Assembly: GCA_030374735.1 (NCBI GenBank)
Contig: JASCIV010000410.1
Coordinates: 4,310-20,848, forward strand
Direction: 5' to 3'
DNA: 16,539 nucleotides
Origin: Gracilaria caudata
Lineage: Eukaryota; Rhodophyta; Florideophyceae; Gracilariales; Gracilariaceae
Below are positions 10,101 through 16,470 of the stretch, one piece after another. Position numbers and translations under genes: made by a program. The notes under the pieces were generated by a model. The model saw only the letters and a program-made list of their open reading frames with translations, was not told where the DNA came from and made no database searches. How positions within the stretch are numbered: the first letter of the stretch is position 1; every line of letters starts with the position of its first letter.

Positions 10101-10844
10101 CAGGTCAGTTTTGTGCTCCAACCTTTGCTGTGCGGTTTGGAAAGATACGTCCACCTTCTGCTTGGTTGTTTCTGCCACGAGGTCACTGATATCAACCATG
10201 AAACCTTTGCGTTTGCGACGGGCCATTTCTGCGTCGAAGTTGTTCCACTGAATCATTTTCTCGTTTTCCTGGATGACCTTTTCAAGTTGCCCATTGTATT
10301 TGTCCAGTTTCTCTTCCAGCAGGGTGTACTTCCTCAACGTGAAATCGTTTATGCCGTTCATCATATCAGTGAAAGACTGTGGAAGACTGGCCAAAGCGCC
10401 ACCAAATGTTGTACCGGCTCCAGATATGTAGTTGCTGAAGCGGACGAGATCTGTTTCGCCATCACTGCTAACATTACCTTTCAGAACTAGACCATTGAGC
10501 CCAGGATCATCTCGAAAAGCCACGAAACCGGATGAGTCCGTGCTTTGTGGAACATGCTCGCTAATTTCATGTATGTTTCTTCTTCCTTCTAAGGCCTCTT
10601 GAAAGATACCCACGGCAGCTTGCACATCAGCATCCTGCTTGATACTCTTTACGGCAGAAATGTAACCTTCGGGGGCTTCGGTAGTTTTCAAAGCTTCAAC
10701 GATCTTATCAACTGGACTAAGAGGATCCAATGCAGATTCGTTTCCGTTCATGCCAAATTCCTTGGCGCCCTGCGCAATAGACGAGCCCAAGCCCTTTATG
10801 AACTCGCCTTGGGCATTGACATCGAAGATAACAGGGTCAGCCAT
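4191..10844 (-). CDS. giant RTX repeat protein with putative pore-forming region, cadherin-like domain and twin DM9 domains
   Basis: 2217 residues in one exon; ATG 10844 lies 149 bp after a TATAAAAG box. Order: coiled-coil stretches (about 169-213 and 235-265); a duplicated glycine-rich hydrophobic region (about 266-465, including VLDFIPGIGTALSLVVDLA), which resembles pore-forming or translocation regions of large bacterial toxins; eight to nine RTX nonapeptides (565-646, GGxGxDxLx type), which in known proteins fold as calcium-binding beta-rolls; scattered single RTX-like motifs (892, 1002, 1402, 1663); a bacterial cadherin-like domain (about 1155-1232, TVNLLANDD...YEPG); three related modules of unknown family (ending about 1335, 1620 and 1895); a proline-rich linker with five PVLI repeats (1974-2058); and two DM9/DUF3421 domains (2074-2140, 2148-2215) with AVEGG, LFVGRA, PGK and YEVL motifs. 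DM9 proteins of bivalves bind mannose. No signal peptide is seen at MADPVIFDV. A role as a secreted or membrane-acting defence protein or adhesin is inference. The repeat and DM9 calls are firm; the pore region is by resemblance. Confidence 0.9.
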   Translation of the reverse strand: MADPVIFDVNAQGEFIKGLGSSIAQGAKEFGMNGNESALDPLSPVDKIVEALKTTEAPEGYISAVKSIKQDADVQAAVGIFQEALEGRRNIHEISEHVPQSTDSSGFVAFRDDPGLNGLVLKGNVSSDGETDLVRFSNYISGAGTTFGGALASLPQSFTDMMNGINDFTLRKYTLLEEKLDKYNGQLEKVIQENEKMIQWNNFDAEMARRKRKGFMVDISDLVAETTKQKVDVSFQTAQQRLEHKTDLLNSQLQRQKVRQNGKLRAQKILGKVGRGVQGVTGGFGIAMGSVDIAAGDDMIENAERRLREQEISEQEYQTTLRNARLRTAQGVLGIGDGINNIRQIVQHKLSAKVSALAKGPARQAARMGLRFASAVGGAFAIGMGISSIAKNAIAADDARRSGNIGKAAVYGIMAGIDCVSVALDGVSMVLDFIPGIGTALSLVVDLANTILAVVNMVIGFFADMVDTRTPEEKLREAFETHIQSTGFQAYIDSQAEMYKAEGYDLFIFMTDARAVGVSEEGADDTAVKERIVKKLSEKAKADGDDPELRVALRDSGSLGEILKGRLNDDLILAGVGPDTVYGLAGDDLLFGEAGNDTIYGGEGNDFLNGGTSIDALIGGPGDDTLRFEPGIDRLAEGGEGIDTLQISADFFAYNNDELSHALVFPPDDIHRVYVDLSRQNQSKGVGGVALGALINNFEVLMNPMHKPAFSSSSDVAKKFVDRIFGRGGETNVSTEDLNGKYLWYLLNKKYKDYFTDGRYLYSCDEWDIDNASRVIKKATFDLHDISWTVGHYDEGRHCMAFSHSKKLEAMLSFAFRRGGSISGIENVTELSTDNAGNNINISCQVIGDENVRLIDVGYGHNEYVYTGSGDTVVLMALSNSPQWEICKYIIGGSGNNTLIVNGGNRSAPRPNRNNARHQMLLLDHDIDLSNANRDENDANSHAWPTESENKVDRGVFIKNMQTIQLTSSESGGNTFHVDATNLSQGHRFIIDNSQTFMRFVGTAGDDNISIKRFTGEDNIIDGWEGKNMLNMEFSEMVDMVDINLDVQPGHGSGNITGTGLGLQLKNIDSIRGNAYTRSIRGHRDGDNLLVASGGRCEVYASGGSNSLVAMRGCHTLTGGPGQDGYELYGPLVTEFIVITVTNRDDGVVARAAKGSWSNSTLTVNLLANDDQNVLLTQVKFVGPDGQDVSGKGDISISNDKRSIVYEPGTSFDSMNTNAVESLRVQYVTKGSSVIIREESAGNRLKLRAFAKKSQITLSCSDNGDLLCSDASERLVFTDEHWGDLYRLGVRDLDHLMVNFAARFASIQFDGTDAENAEISGVNVYKFLREKLGSLQVECNTFSNMVDASSITGDLVDVQEGDNFVLATRRNVTYRAGAGRGIFDLTRLGTASEGTLDQTSVRSGPGDDVVAIGNSSDSVQIQFLTEGTSTKVGTKTVIIDGLTPNEMQVEQNGSQSTFSSTQGSLAVVDIVPDVMMFNVSEEHPLDDDPSAKHILIHDVPNFLAMRASQQNYNYRSIYNSNYEQKLWLGDYDHGDVKLRISVEADGFVITIMGNELPLYTSRTGISPSFSLETAPNPFTLDAVGVAEILRLEFKNGIVFSDCTLESQRIPDLVMDCLRSPDRHTVSGSPSFDHVVYTSTVQSPHTIDRGDAMVHADQDGSEVYSGEGNNVIKVTASNHTVNTGRSENTEDGHDIVHIAADVNNTTVQLKARGDDYKIGTKFVIIEGISCEAVSFVTPDGSPVGEYYGSSNSFIMKTGERTVATFDCCPSHFVFHVDGEYEIVDDAPYYVTRKSSGRWKKRWVLNQDLMAVFVAEDISSTDLILRIRTSSRRTSVTLKSSQIFYMDSVHVADTRYTEMKKTDLAISIATSMPGGIRFQDRTVMSSELVDYLQSVISSSDPIGITLTPGDAATSLEENLESSYPYAKYLAVLRKYNEGLEITNIHPSRTVLEHHLEVETPKIAIENGDASEPPGRLQPVLIKPTQTSSPPPAKFGTGSIQPVLIKPTGTAPTAPTRLEPVLIQPTDSTPSAGRLEPVLIKPTVTPTAPTTIGPLKPVLITESMVSGGEGDSQTRSLEWMEFSNGSCPDDAVEGGVESNGNKVFVARATIGDELTPGKMVRELHNAFIPWGGKENTFSTYEVLANPHNISLTWRSGSNGSLPSGAVEGGTTTGGETLFVGRAMHNGIWIPGKFLKSFGKVLFSYGGVERGATSYEVLCTT
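4200..4625 (-). other. tandem DM9 (DUF3421) domains of the giant protein
   Basis: Residues about 2074-2140 and 2148-2215. Both copies share a W near the start, then S-N-G-S, AVEGG, a VxRA strand (VARA or VGRA), PGK, a W- or Y-GG turn and YEVL. The second copy ends the protein two residues before the stop. DM9 occurs mainly in eukaryotic lectin-like and stress-response proteins, so this end of the chimera probably targets carbohydrate. Confidence 0.85.
4671..4925 (-). repeat. five-copy PVLIKPT proline-rich repeat linker
   Basis: Units [LI]-[QEK]-P-V-L-I-[KQ]-P-T start at residues 1974, 1997, 2015, 2032 and 2052, separated by 9-14 residues rich in T, S, P and A. The last copy is degenerate (LKPVLITES). 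The DNA copies are also similar (GTCGGCTTGATGAGCAC on the plus strand), so the array is recent or homogenised. It joins the module region to the DM9 pair. Confidence 0.85.
7149..7382 (-). other. bacterial cadherin-like domain of the giant protein
   Basis: Residues about 1155-1232 have the form STLTVNLLANDD, then a strand-rich stretch, then SIVYEPGTSF and LRVQYV. This is the usual layout of the cadherin-like or VCBS-type domains repeated in bacterial RTX adhesins. A single copy is seen here. The call rests on motif shape only. Confidence 0.5.
8907..9152 (-). repeat. RTX calcium-binding nonapeptide array
   Basis: Residues 565-646 read as consecutive nonapeptides: GRLNDDLIL, AGVGPDTVY, GLAGDDLLF, GEAGNDTIY, GGEGNDFLN, GGTSIDALI, GGPGDDTLR, FEPGIDRLA, then GGEGIDTLQ one residue later. 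Middle copies match the GGxGxDxLx consensus well and outer ones are degenerate. Such arrays bind calcium and fold as a parallel beta-roll. Confidence 0.93.
9450..10001 (-). other. duplicated glycine-rich hydrophobic region, putative pore-forming
   Basis: Residues about 282-465. Two related stretches, GGFGIAMGSVDIAAG (282-296) and GGAFAIGMGISSIA (377-390), are each followed by a charged helix and then a second hydrophobic stretch (GVLGIGDGIN; YGIMAGIDCV). The second unit continues into VLDFIPGIGTALSL and a long hydrophobic helix to about 463. The pattern resembles membrane-inserting parts of large bacterial toxins. Membrane insertion is not shown by sequence alone. Confidence 0.5.
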
Positions 10845-10992
10845 CGAGAGCAGTGACCAGAGAGTGAGTTGAAGAGAGGCTTAGCAAGCGAACAAGGAAA
10901 GACCGAGGCGAAGATTGAGAACGAAGGCGCTTTTGCTGTTGCTTGGATTGTCCGCCATTGCCAGTTTTGGCCGAGCCACTGGAGATGGACAG

Positions 10993-11000
10993 CTTTTATA
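10993..11000 (-). promoter_or_regulatory. TATA box of the giant gene
   Basis: TATAAAAG on the minus strand, 149 bp upstream of ATG 10844. The implied 5' leader is about 120 nt. The leader contains another minus-strand ATG (within GACAATCC-proximal CAATGGCGGAC), so the assignment of start and transcription start is not absolute; the long ORF begins at 10844. Confidence 0.55.
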
Positions 11001-12298
11001 CTGCCCATCGTGCTGCTATCCGCCAGGTTCCAAATAGCGAGATGCATCCATAACACAGTGAAGTGGGCGAGGTGCAAATCTCCTTCGCGCAAAAGAGAAA
11101 GCTCGTGTTACATTCGATCAATAGGAATCGTCGAAACAAACAAAGGGACCAAACTAACAAAGTATCAGGCTCGCACCAAATTGTTTTTGCTCGGATTGAA
11201 ATCTATTGGGTCAGCACAATAAAGCAAGGGAAAAGGTAGTTGAATGCTCTCGAGTGTGAAGATTCGAGTTCGATTCTCCACTGCAGTTGTCTCGAATGTG
11301 CTCTTTTGATTCGGAACCAACGTTATTCGCCACATCTCCTCACCCAAAAAAAATTCGCAGACAGATTACGGCGGAAGTCTCTCCAACGACACACAAAACA
11401 ATAGCGCGTGAATGCTTGACGAATGACATGAGCCAACTGCAAGTGGTAGTGTCTCGTGTGGCACATAATATGTTTATGTTGTCGATACAAGTTGGGATGT
11501 CTCGATTGCGCATTCGATATTCAAAACAATGCTCAGAACACATGTCTCGAGTGTAGAGCTAGCTGAGATTCCAACGAGTTGGAAACTGAGATGAGGAACG
11601 AAAGATTAAAACAACGGCAGACATGTTGTGAACAAAGTCTGGACAAGAGGCATGCGTGCCTAGCGTCTTCAACTCCCCAGATGAAGGACTGGAGAATTTA
11701 ATAGATTCGGTTCTTCCCGCACTTGCCCCGGACGCATAACCCTAACCTTCTTGAGCGCGACGGTAGGCAAGGACTAGTCCGTGGGCACGGACAAAGAGCT
11801 GGGCGGGGTCCACTATAACCTAGAAAAAGCGTGAATTTTGTGAACTGGCAAGATCGCAGCGACAGAATGCTCTTCGTCAGAACATGCATCACACGGACGA
11901 TACATGTTCCTTGTCGTCCTTCAGGCCTCTAGAGCACTCCTTGCATCTAGAAGGACAACCTTAGAAAAACCAAAGGATCACGCCCCGTCCCAGATTATAT
12001 AACTGGCGTTCTGAGCGTACTACTAGAATAGTTATTCTCCGCTCGTGGAAGCTCAGGCTTTTTAGACTCACAGATTAGAGCATTTAGAGAGCAATCACAG
12101 GGTAGTTCGTGGTAATCAGCACTTCGGAGACAACAGACGAAGGTGGCAGTTGCGCGCTCGAGGCCGAACGCGAACGTCGCCGCTTTGCTCCCAACGCTGC
12201 GAAGAATGGCGACGTGTCATCGCGAACAGCGCTTACAGCGCATCGATCTCGCCGAGCTGTATGGGGCGTGGCCAGCGCTTGATTTGTTTCGAAATATT
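11001..12298. other. intergenic region between the giant gene and the glycoprotein pair
   Basis: No convincing gene. It holds a cluster of TGTCTCGA-like motifs (11247-11556), a 7-bp-arm inverted repeat (11777-11792, GTCCGTG GG CACGGAC) overlapping the palindrome GGACTAGTCC (11771-11780), and the 3' flank of the minus-strand gene ending at 12299. Minus-strand frames stay open at 12084-12298, but this is explained by high GC. Confidence 0.5.
11247..11556. promoter_or_regulatory. cluster of five TGTCTCGANTGTG-like motifs
   Basis: Copies at about 11247 (CTCTCGAGTGTG), 11288 (TGTCTCGAATGTG), 11450 (TGTCTCGTGTG), 11498 (TGTCTCGATTGCG) and 11543 (TGTCTCGAGTGTAG), all on the plus strand. They lie 250-560 bp upstream of the TATA box of the giant gene, so they could be factor-binding sites for it. 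Function is inferred only from the clustering. Confidence 0.3.
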
Positions 12299-13807
12299 TT
12301 ACAAAAAAGTATTTGCACGAGAAGTGTACGGATCTGCTGATTGTTGCTCTGCTCCAAAATGGCCGGCGCGTTGCACGCCGACCGTGGTCCACTCCGCCCC
12401 CCTTGCTGTGCTCAGAACCAGAACAACTGGTCCCTTTCTTCCGTACACGCCCCGACACTGTTCCTCCTGACTCAGCCAGTGCTCCGCCACGCCCTTTGCG
12501 CTCACCACGTTTCCCCTTACTTTTGAGTTTCTCCCCCGTCGATTCGCCACCGCCTTCAGACTGATCAGCGCCACCATTCCTGCAAAGAACAGCACTATGC
12601 CCCACACACTCCACGTGGGAACCGTCACAAGCTCACCATCCACCGCCATTTTCACGTCCTGCAGCCCATCCATACCGAACGCAGTGATCATTGCACCGCA
12701 CAGCACCGCCAAAATGGCCAACTCGCGGTTCGTGTGCATTCTGTTATTCCGCCCCATCAAAAACGGCACCGCCTTCAACACACGCAGGTCATGGAACGTG
12801 TTCACGCCGTCCACAGCCACCGACATAACGAGCGGCCGCTCGCCGCCAGCGCCCGTGACGTCATCATACAGAGCCAGCACGCTTCGGTTGCCCGCAATGG
12901 GCACCAGGCACGTGTGCAGCACCACCTCTTTTCCTATCCACTCCGCTGTGTGCTCGTCGCGTTTCCAGTTCACCGCCGCGAAGCATTCCAAAGCGGCGCC
13001 GCCGCTCGTGCGGTAACGTGCCGTCTGCAAAGCCCACGGGCTTTTGTGAGTGGTGTTTCCGGTCAGTGCTCTCTCGGAGCCCGGTATGAGATCTTCGTCG
13101 GAGATGTTTGCCGCCACAAAGCTGTACTTGTGCAGAGCGCCGATGGTGACGTCTCCCACCTGGTCGTAGGCCTCTTGATGCTCTTCTGAATGCGTGTCTC
13201 GACCAATCATCAGTTGAGAACGGTTCCAGATGGCGGTTTCCAAAATGTGTGCCGCGCGAAAGCTGGATTGCGCGATCAAGGAGGTGGCGTTCACTCTGCC
13301 GGAGCGGTTGTGCGGGCAAAGAGCCGCATCGGCCAGATTGAAGAACTCGGGCGAGTTGGTGATGTTGAACGACACAGGCGAGTACCACCGATCATACAAG
13401 TGAAAGCACGTCCCCTCCACTCGCTGCAACGCGTGCCGAAGCTGTACAATATGATCCGGCGTGGTGTGCGCAAGCTGAGCTACGTTGGAAACCTGTGTGG
13501 AGATTCGAAACGTCTGCGTGCTGGTGGTCCAGATGGATGTGGCGCCCGTGGAGAAATCGAGCGCCATTTCGAGCGCGACGGCGATGGCCACGGTGACAAA
13601 CAGCGACAAATGAAAACCATTGGAGCGGCTTATACTCACACGCGCGTACGCCGGACAGTAGCGCCCTTCCCTCAGCAGCGTTCTGGACGCGTTGTGACGC
13701 ATAAACGTGTTGAGCACGATGTCGGCGACGCATCCGATGGTGAGAGAGAACACCACGTACTTGAGCACGTTGAACACATTGGGATGCAGGAACACAATGT
13801 TGACCAT
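12299..13807 (-). CDS. multi-pass membrane glycoprotein of unknown family, paralogue A
   Basis: 502 residues. The start was chosen at MVNIVFLHPN because similarity to paralogue B (14592-16058) begins exactly there; the open frame extends upstream only through GC-rich sequence unlike B. Hydrophobic segments lie at about 14-32, 67-83, 362-380 and 400-418. Between segments 2 and 3 is a domain of about 280 residues with sequons at N148, N167, N173, N195, N234, N251 and N307, and four cysteines conserved with B (C134, C164, C275, C300), suggesting two disulfides on the non-cytosolic side. Shared motifs are WYSPVSFN, CLVPI, FHDLRVL, VTVPTWS and GVAEHWL. The basic loop before segment 2 suggests it is cytosolic, which puts the N-terminus outside. 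No family is recognised; receptor, channel accessory or surface antigen are all possible. The tail is longer than in B. Confidence 0.8.
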   Translation of the reverse strand: MVNIVFLHPNVFNVLKYVVFSLTIGCVADIVLNTFMRHNASRTLLREGRYCPAYARVSISRSNGFHLSLFVTVAIAVALEMALDFSTGATSIWTTSTQTFRISTQVSNVAQLAHTTPDHIVQLRHALQRVEGTCFHLYDRWYSPVSFNITNSPEFFNLADAALCPHNRSGRVNATSLIAQSSFRAAHILETAIWNRSQLMIGRDTHSEEHQEAYDQVGDVTIGALHKYSFVAANISDEDLIPGSERALTGNTTHKSPWALQTARYRTSGGAALECFAAVNWKRDEHTAEWIGKEVVLHTCLVPIAGNRSVLALYDDVTGAGGERPLVMSVAVDGVNTFHDLRVLKAVPFLMGRNNRMHTNRELAILAVLCGAMITAFGMDGLQDVKMAVDGELVTVPTWSVWGIVLFFAGMVALISLKAVANRRGRNSKVRGNVVSAKGVAEHWLSQEEQCRGVYGRKGPVVLVLSTARGAEWTTVGVQRAGHFGAEQQSADPYTSRANTFL

Positions 13808-14591
13808 GTTGGCGGTGCAGTTGCGGGAGAAGCGCTCACAGCACGGCCGTGTGCGACGGCTAACATTGGGGCGGCGAGCACAGTTTGAAGTTTGGTTTCC
13901 CGCGACAGCCGTTCCACTGTAAGACAGCCCCCCTGAGCGGTAGCACAATGCTGGTGAGCACGCTGCGCTTCGGCTCGCGTTCGCGACAGCGGCTAAGAGA
14001 GACGCGCTGCGCGACGCGCGACGCGCGGAGCACGCGCTTTTGTGGATTGCTCTCCGTGGCGAGGCGGTCGGACAGCAACGCAACGTGGCCAAGCTAATTC
14101 GCGCGGCGCTAATTCGCGAGCGCGCCGCGTGTGTCCCGTTGAGCATTTGCTGCTCTCTTGCTGTGCGCCACGCAGGGCTTGGCGTGCGCACAGCCAAACG
14201 GAAAGCATGAAGCGAGAGAAAGCGCCGCAAGTGGGCGAGCAGCGCCGAGCACAACAGAGCGCCTGCTGCTTGCACGCGGGGCAATGCACCACGTCACGTG
14301 CTTCGCGGGACGTGCTCCCACGCGTGTCTCGGGATGACGCTTTGCGCGTGTAACACACAGCATTTCGAGCCGAACTGGCCGCCTGCGAATGCTTTTCATT
14401 CGTGGCCACTGTGCATGCCAACTGGGATCGTCGCCAAAGGTACTCACCGCTTACAAAGCGGCCTGTGTTGCGCAACATGATGTTGTTCGCTTCTACTCCA
14501 CAATGCGTTGCCAGCGCCGTTCATCAGCAGAAACAGAACTTGCCCAGTGCGTTCAGCTCCAACCGGTGTTCGTGCGCAGCACCTCAAAACA
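13808..14591. promoter_or_regulatory. GC-rich bidirectional promoter region between divergent paralogues
   Basis: 784 bp separate the two start codons. The middle is strongly CG-rich, with tandem GCGCGAC units near 14010-14025 and an 8-bp-arm inverted repeat, CGCGGCGC/GCGCCGCG (14102-14129). GCTAATTCGCG occurs twice close together here. No TATA box is seen for either gene. Long ORFs on both strands here are products of high GC. A consensus splice donor on the minus strand (GTGAGTAC, 14447 downward) raises the possibility of a 5' exon for paralogue A. Confidence 0.45.
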
Positions 14592-16058
14592 ATGGTCAAA
14601 CTCATGTTTCTGTCGCCCGAACTGTTCAACGTGCTCAAGTACGTCATGCTGTCGCTCACCGTCAGCGTGGCAGCGGAGGCGCTTTTCGATACCGTTCATG
14701 CGTACAACACGTCAAAAAAGCTGTTACAAAGCGGTCATGTGTACCCGTCCGACGTGCCGCTTCGCGTGCGCGTGAGACGCGGCATCAAGTTGGTGTCGTT
14801 TCGAGAGCGTTGGTTGCTGGTCACCGTGCTCACAGCCATCGGCTTGGAAATGGCGCTGGAGTTTTCGACGGGCGCCGCGTCCACATGGACCACGCGCTCC
14901 GATACGTTCCGACTGTGCGTGCAGCCTTCGAGTATGGAGCAGGTTTATCGGAGCAGTCAGGAGTATATCAAGAGAATGGGTAGCGTTTTGGAAAGAGTGG
15001 AGGGGACGTGTTATAGTATAAAGGAAGAATGGTACTCGCCTGTGAGCTTCAACATGACCAACTCGTCTACCTTTTTCGCCACGGGAAGAGCTGCTTGGTG
15101 CCTTCAAAACTATACGCATCGGGTGAACGCCACACAGCTTATCGAACGATCGTCTTTTCAGGCCTCCGAAGTGGTGCACATGAATCTTTGGAACACTTCT
15201 CAACTCCGACTTGGTGGTGGTTTGGAGCATTCGGAAGGTAGCGTTCCCTATGAGCGGGTGGGGGACGTACGAGTTGGCGTTCATGAGAAGTATAGCTATT
15301 TGGCAGTCAATTTTAGTAACAAGAGTTATGTAAAAGGATCTACTCGAGCCCTCTCAGGAAACAGCTCGCACGACAACCCGAAAGCATACTTCACAGCCAA
15401 CTACAGCACGGAAAGCAACATGACGTTTGAGTGCCTCGGGTTCGGAACCTTTTTCAACCCAGCTACGGGTGAACCATGGCAGAGGATAAACCCGTGGATC
15501 GAGGTGTGTTTGGTGCCAATTAGCGACGACCGAACGATTCTGGCGTTGTTTGACGACTACGAGGGTCAGAGAACTGAGTTCCAGCTTGTGATGTCAGTGG
15601 CATTACACGGCGTCAAGTCGTTCCACGACTTGAGGGTGCTGCGAGCGCTGCCGTGGATGCTGGGAAAACATGAGGGACGACACACGTACCGCGAGCTGGG
15701 CGTGTTGGCCATACTGTGTTACCACATGATAACCGGCATTTGCACCGCAGGATTCCGCGACGTTGAGCTGGAATTCGGAGATGAGAGCGTGACGGTGCCG
15801 ACGTGGAGTGCTTGGGGAATGGTGTTGCTTGCGGTGGGCGTGTGCGTGATGGGCGCAATCACTGTTGTGCTGCGCGCGGAGAGATCGAAGTTGAAGGTGA
15901 GTGGCAACTTGGCCACGGCGCACGGCGTGGCGGAGCACTGGCTGTGGCAGCAGGAGCGTTTCGACGCGCTCGGCGGGCAGGGTAGAGTTGTGCTGGTGGC
16001 GGACTCTGCGGCGGACGATGAGTGGGCGACGGTGGCAGTGAGACGAGAGGAGCAATGA
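14592..16058 (+). CDS. multi-pass membrane glycoprotein of unknown family, paralogue B
   Basis: 488 residues from ATG 14592. An in-frame stretch upstream has no ATG and no similarity to paralogue A, so this start is preferred. Similarity to A runs end to end, roughly 40% identity by eye. Hydrophobic segments lie at about 14-32, 73-90, 369-388 and 407-427. The intervening domain has sequons at N154, N157, N173, N179, N201, N240, N243, N257, N270 and N276. Cysteines C140, C170, C281 and C306 match A, and C109 is extra. Six sequon positions, including N39 before segment 2, are shared with A. A basic stretch after segment 4 (RAERSKLK) makes the side of the C-terminus uncertain. The conserved tail motif GVAEHWL suggests an interaction site. 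Function unknown; not recognised as any named transporter or receptor. Confidence 0.85.
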   Translation: MVKLMFLSPELFNVLKYVMLSLTVSVAAEALFDTVHAYNTSKKLLQSGHVYPSDVPLRVRVRRGIKLVSFRERWLLVTVLTAIGLEMALEFSTGAASTWTTRSDTFRLCVQPSSMEQVYRSSQEYIKRMGSVLERVEGTCYSIKEEWYSPVSFNMTNSSTFFATGRAAWCLQNYTHRVNATQLIERSSFQASEVVHMNLWNTSQLRLGGGLEHSEGSVPYERVGDVRVGVHEKYSYLAVNFSNKSYVKGSTRALSGNSSHDNPKAYFTANYSTESNMTFECLGFGTFFNPATGEPWQRINPWIEVCLVPISDDRTILALFDDYEGQRTEFQLVMSVALHGVKSFHDLRVLRALPWMLGKHEGRHTYRELGVLAILCYHMITGICTAGFRDVELEFGDESVTVPTWSAWGMVLLAVGVCVMGAITVVLRAERSKLKVSGNLATAHGVAEHWLWQQERFDALGGQGRVVLVADSAADDEWATVAVRREEQ

Positions 16059-16470
16059 CCTCGGCAGGCGCACCACTTCGGTGCATCGCGTCACCTCTCG
16101 TGCTGTACTGTGGTACCGTTGCGCCAACACGTAAATGCACCGCTGTGCCATCGCACACACGCATTCTCTCCCTTCATGCACACCATGATGGTCTGATGTA
16201 CAAAAGGAAAAGCTGTGCACGTGTCTCTCTGTACATGGTGTATTCATTAGTAATGCCCAACCATTCGATATGACAAGTTCTGGTGCCTTTCCCGAGCAAA
16301 TCGTCAGAAACTCTCGATGGCTCCCTGACAGGGCTTCACATCCACATATGGTGCTTACATGAGCTGGCACCTTCAGGACGGTGCATGCCCATAGCATTTT
16401 GAGCGTTTTCGAGGGTCAAGTGCTAGCACATTATGGTAGCATAAGGAAACTAAATGTGCTTGTACATGTG
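16059..16470. other. 3' flank of paralogue B
   Basis: No gene is supported. No canonical AATAAA follows the stop at 16058. A long minus-strand frame crossing this region is the shadow of paralogue B extended into flanking DNA. Confidence 0.5.

Noticed and set aside
11221..11300. tRNA-like stretch with a B-box-like GAGTTCGATTCTCC and a weak A-box-like TAGTTGAATGC
   Set aside because: The boxes are only about 30 nt apart, the T stem has a mismatch, and no matching acceptor stem was found.
11739..11747. CCCTAACC resembling a telomere repeat
   Set aside because: Only about one unit, with no tandem array.
13808..14284. N-terminal extension of paralogue A by 159 residues in the same open frame
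   Set aside because: Similarity to paralogue B starts exactly at the ATG at 13807, and the extra residues are R-, A- and S-rich as expected from translated CG-rich DNA.
14042..14480. Several overlapping ORFs on both strands between the divergent genes
   Set aside because: High CG content depletes stop codons. The translations are low in hydrophobic cores and resemble no family.
15603..16397. 264-codon minus-strand ORF over the end of paralogue B
   Set aside because: Antisense shadow of a conserved coding region. The paralogue alignment supports the plus-strand frame.
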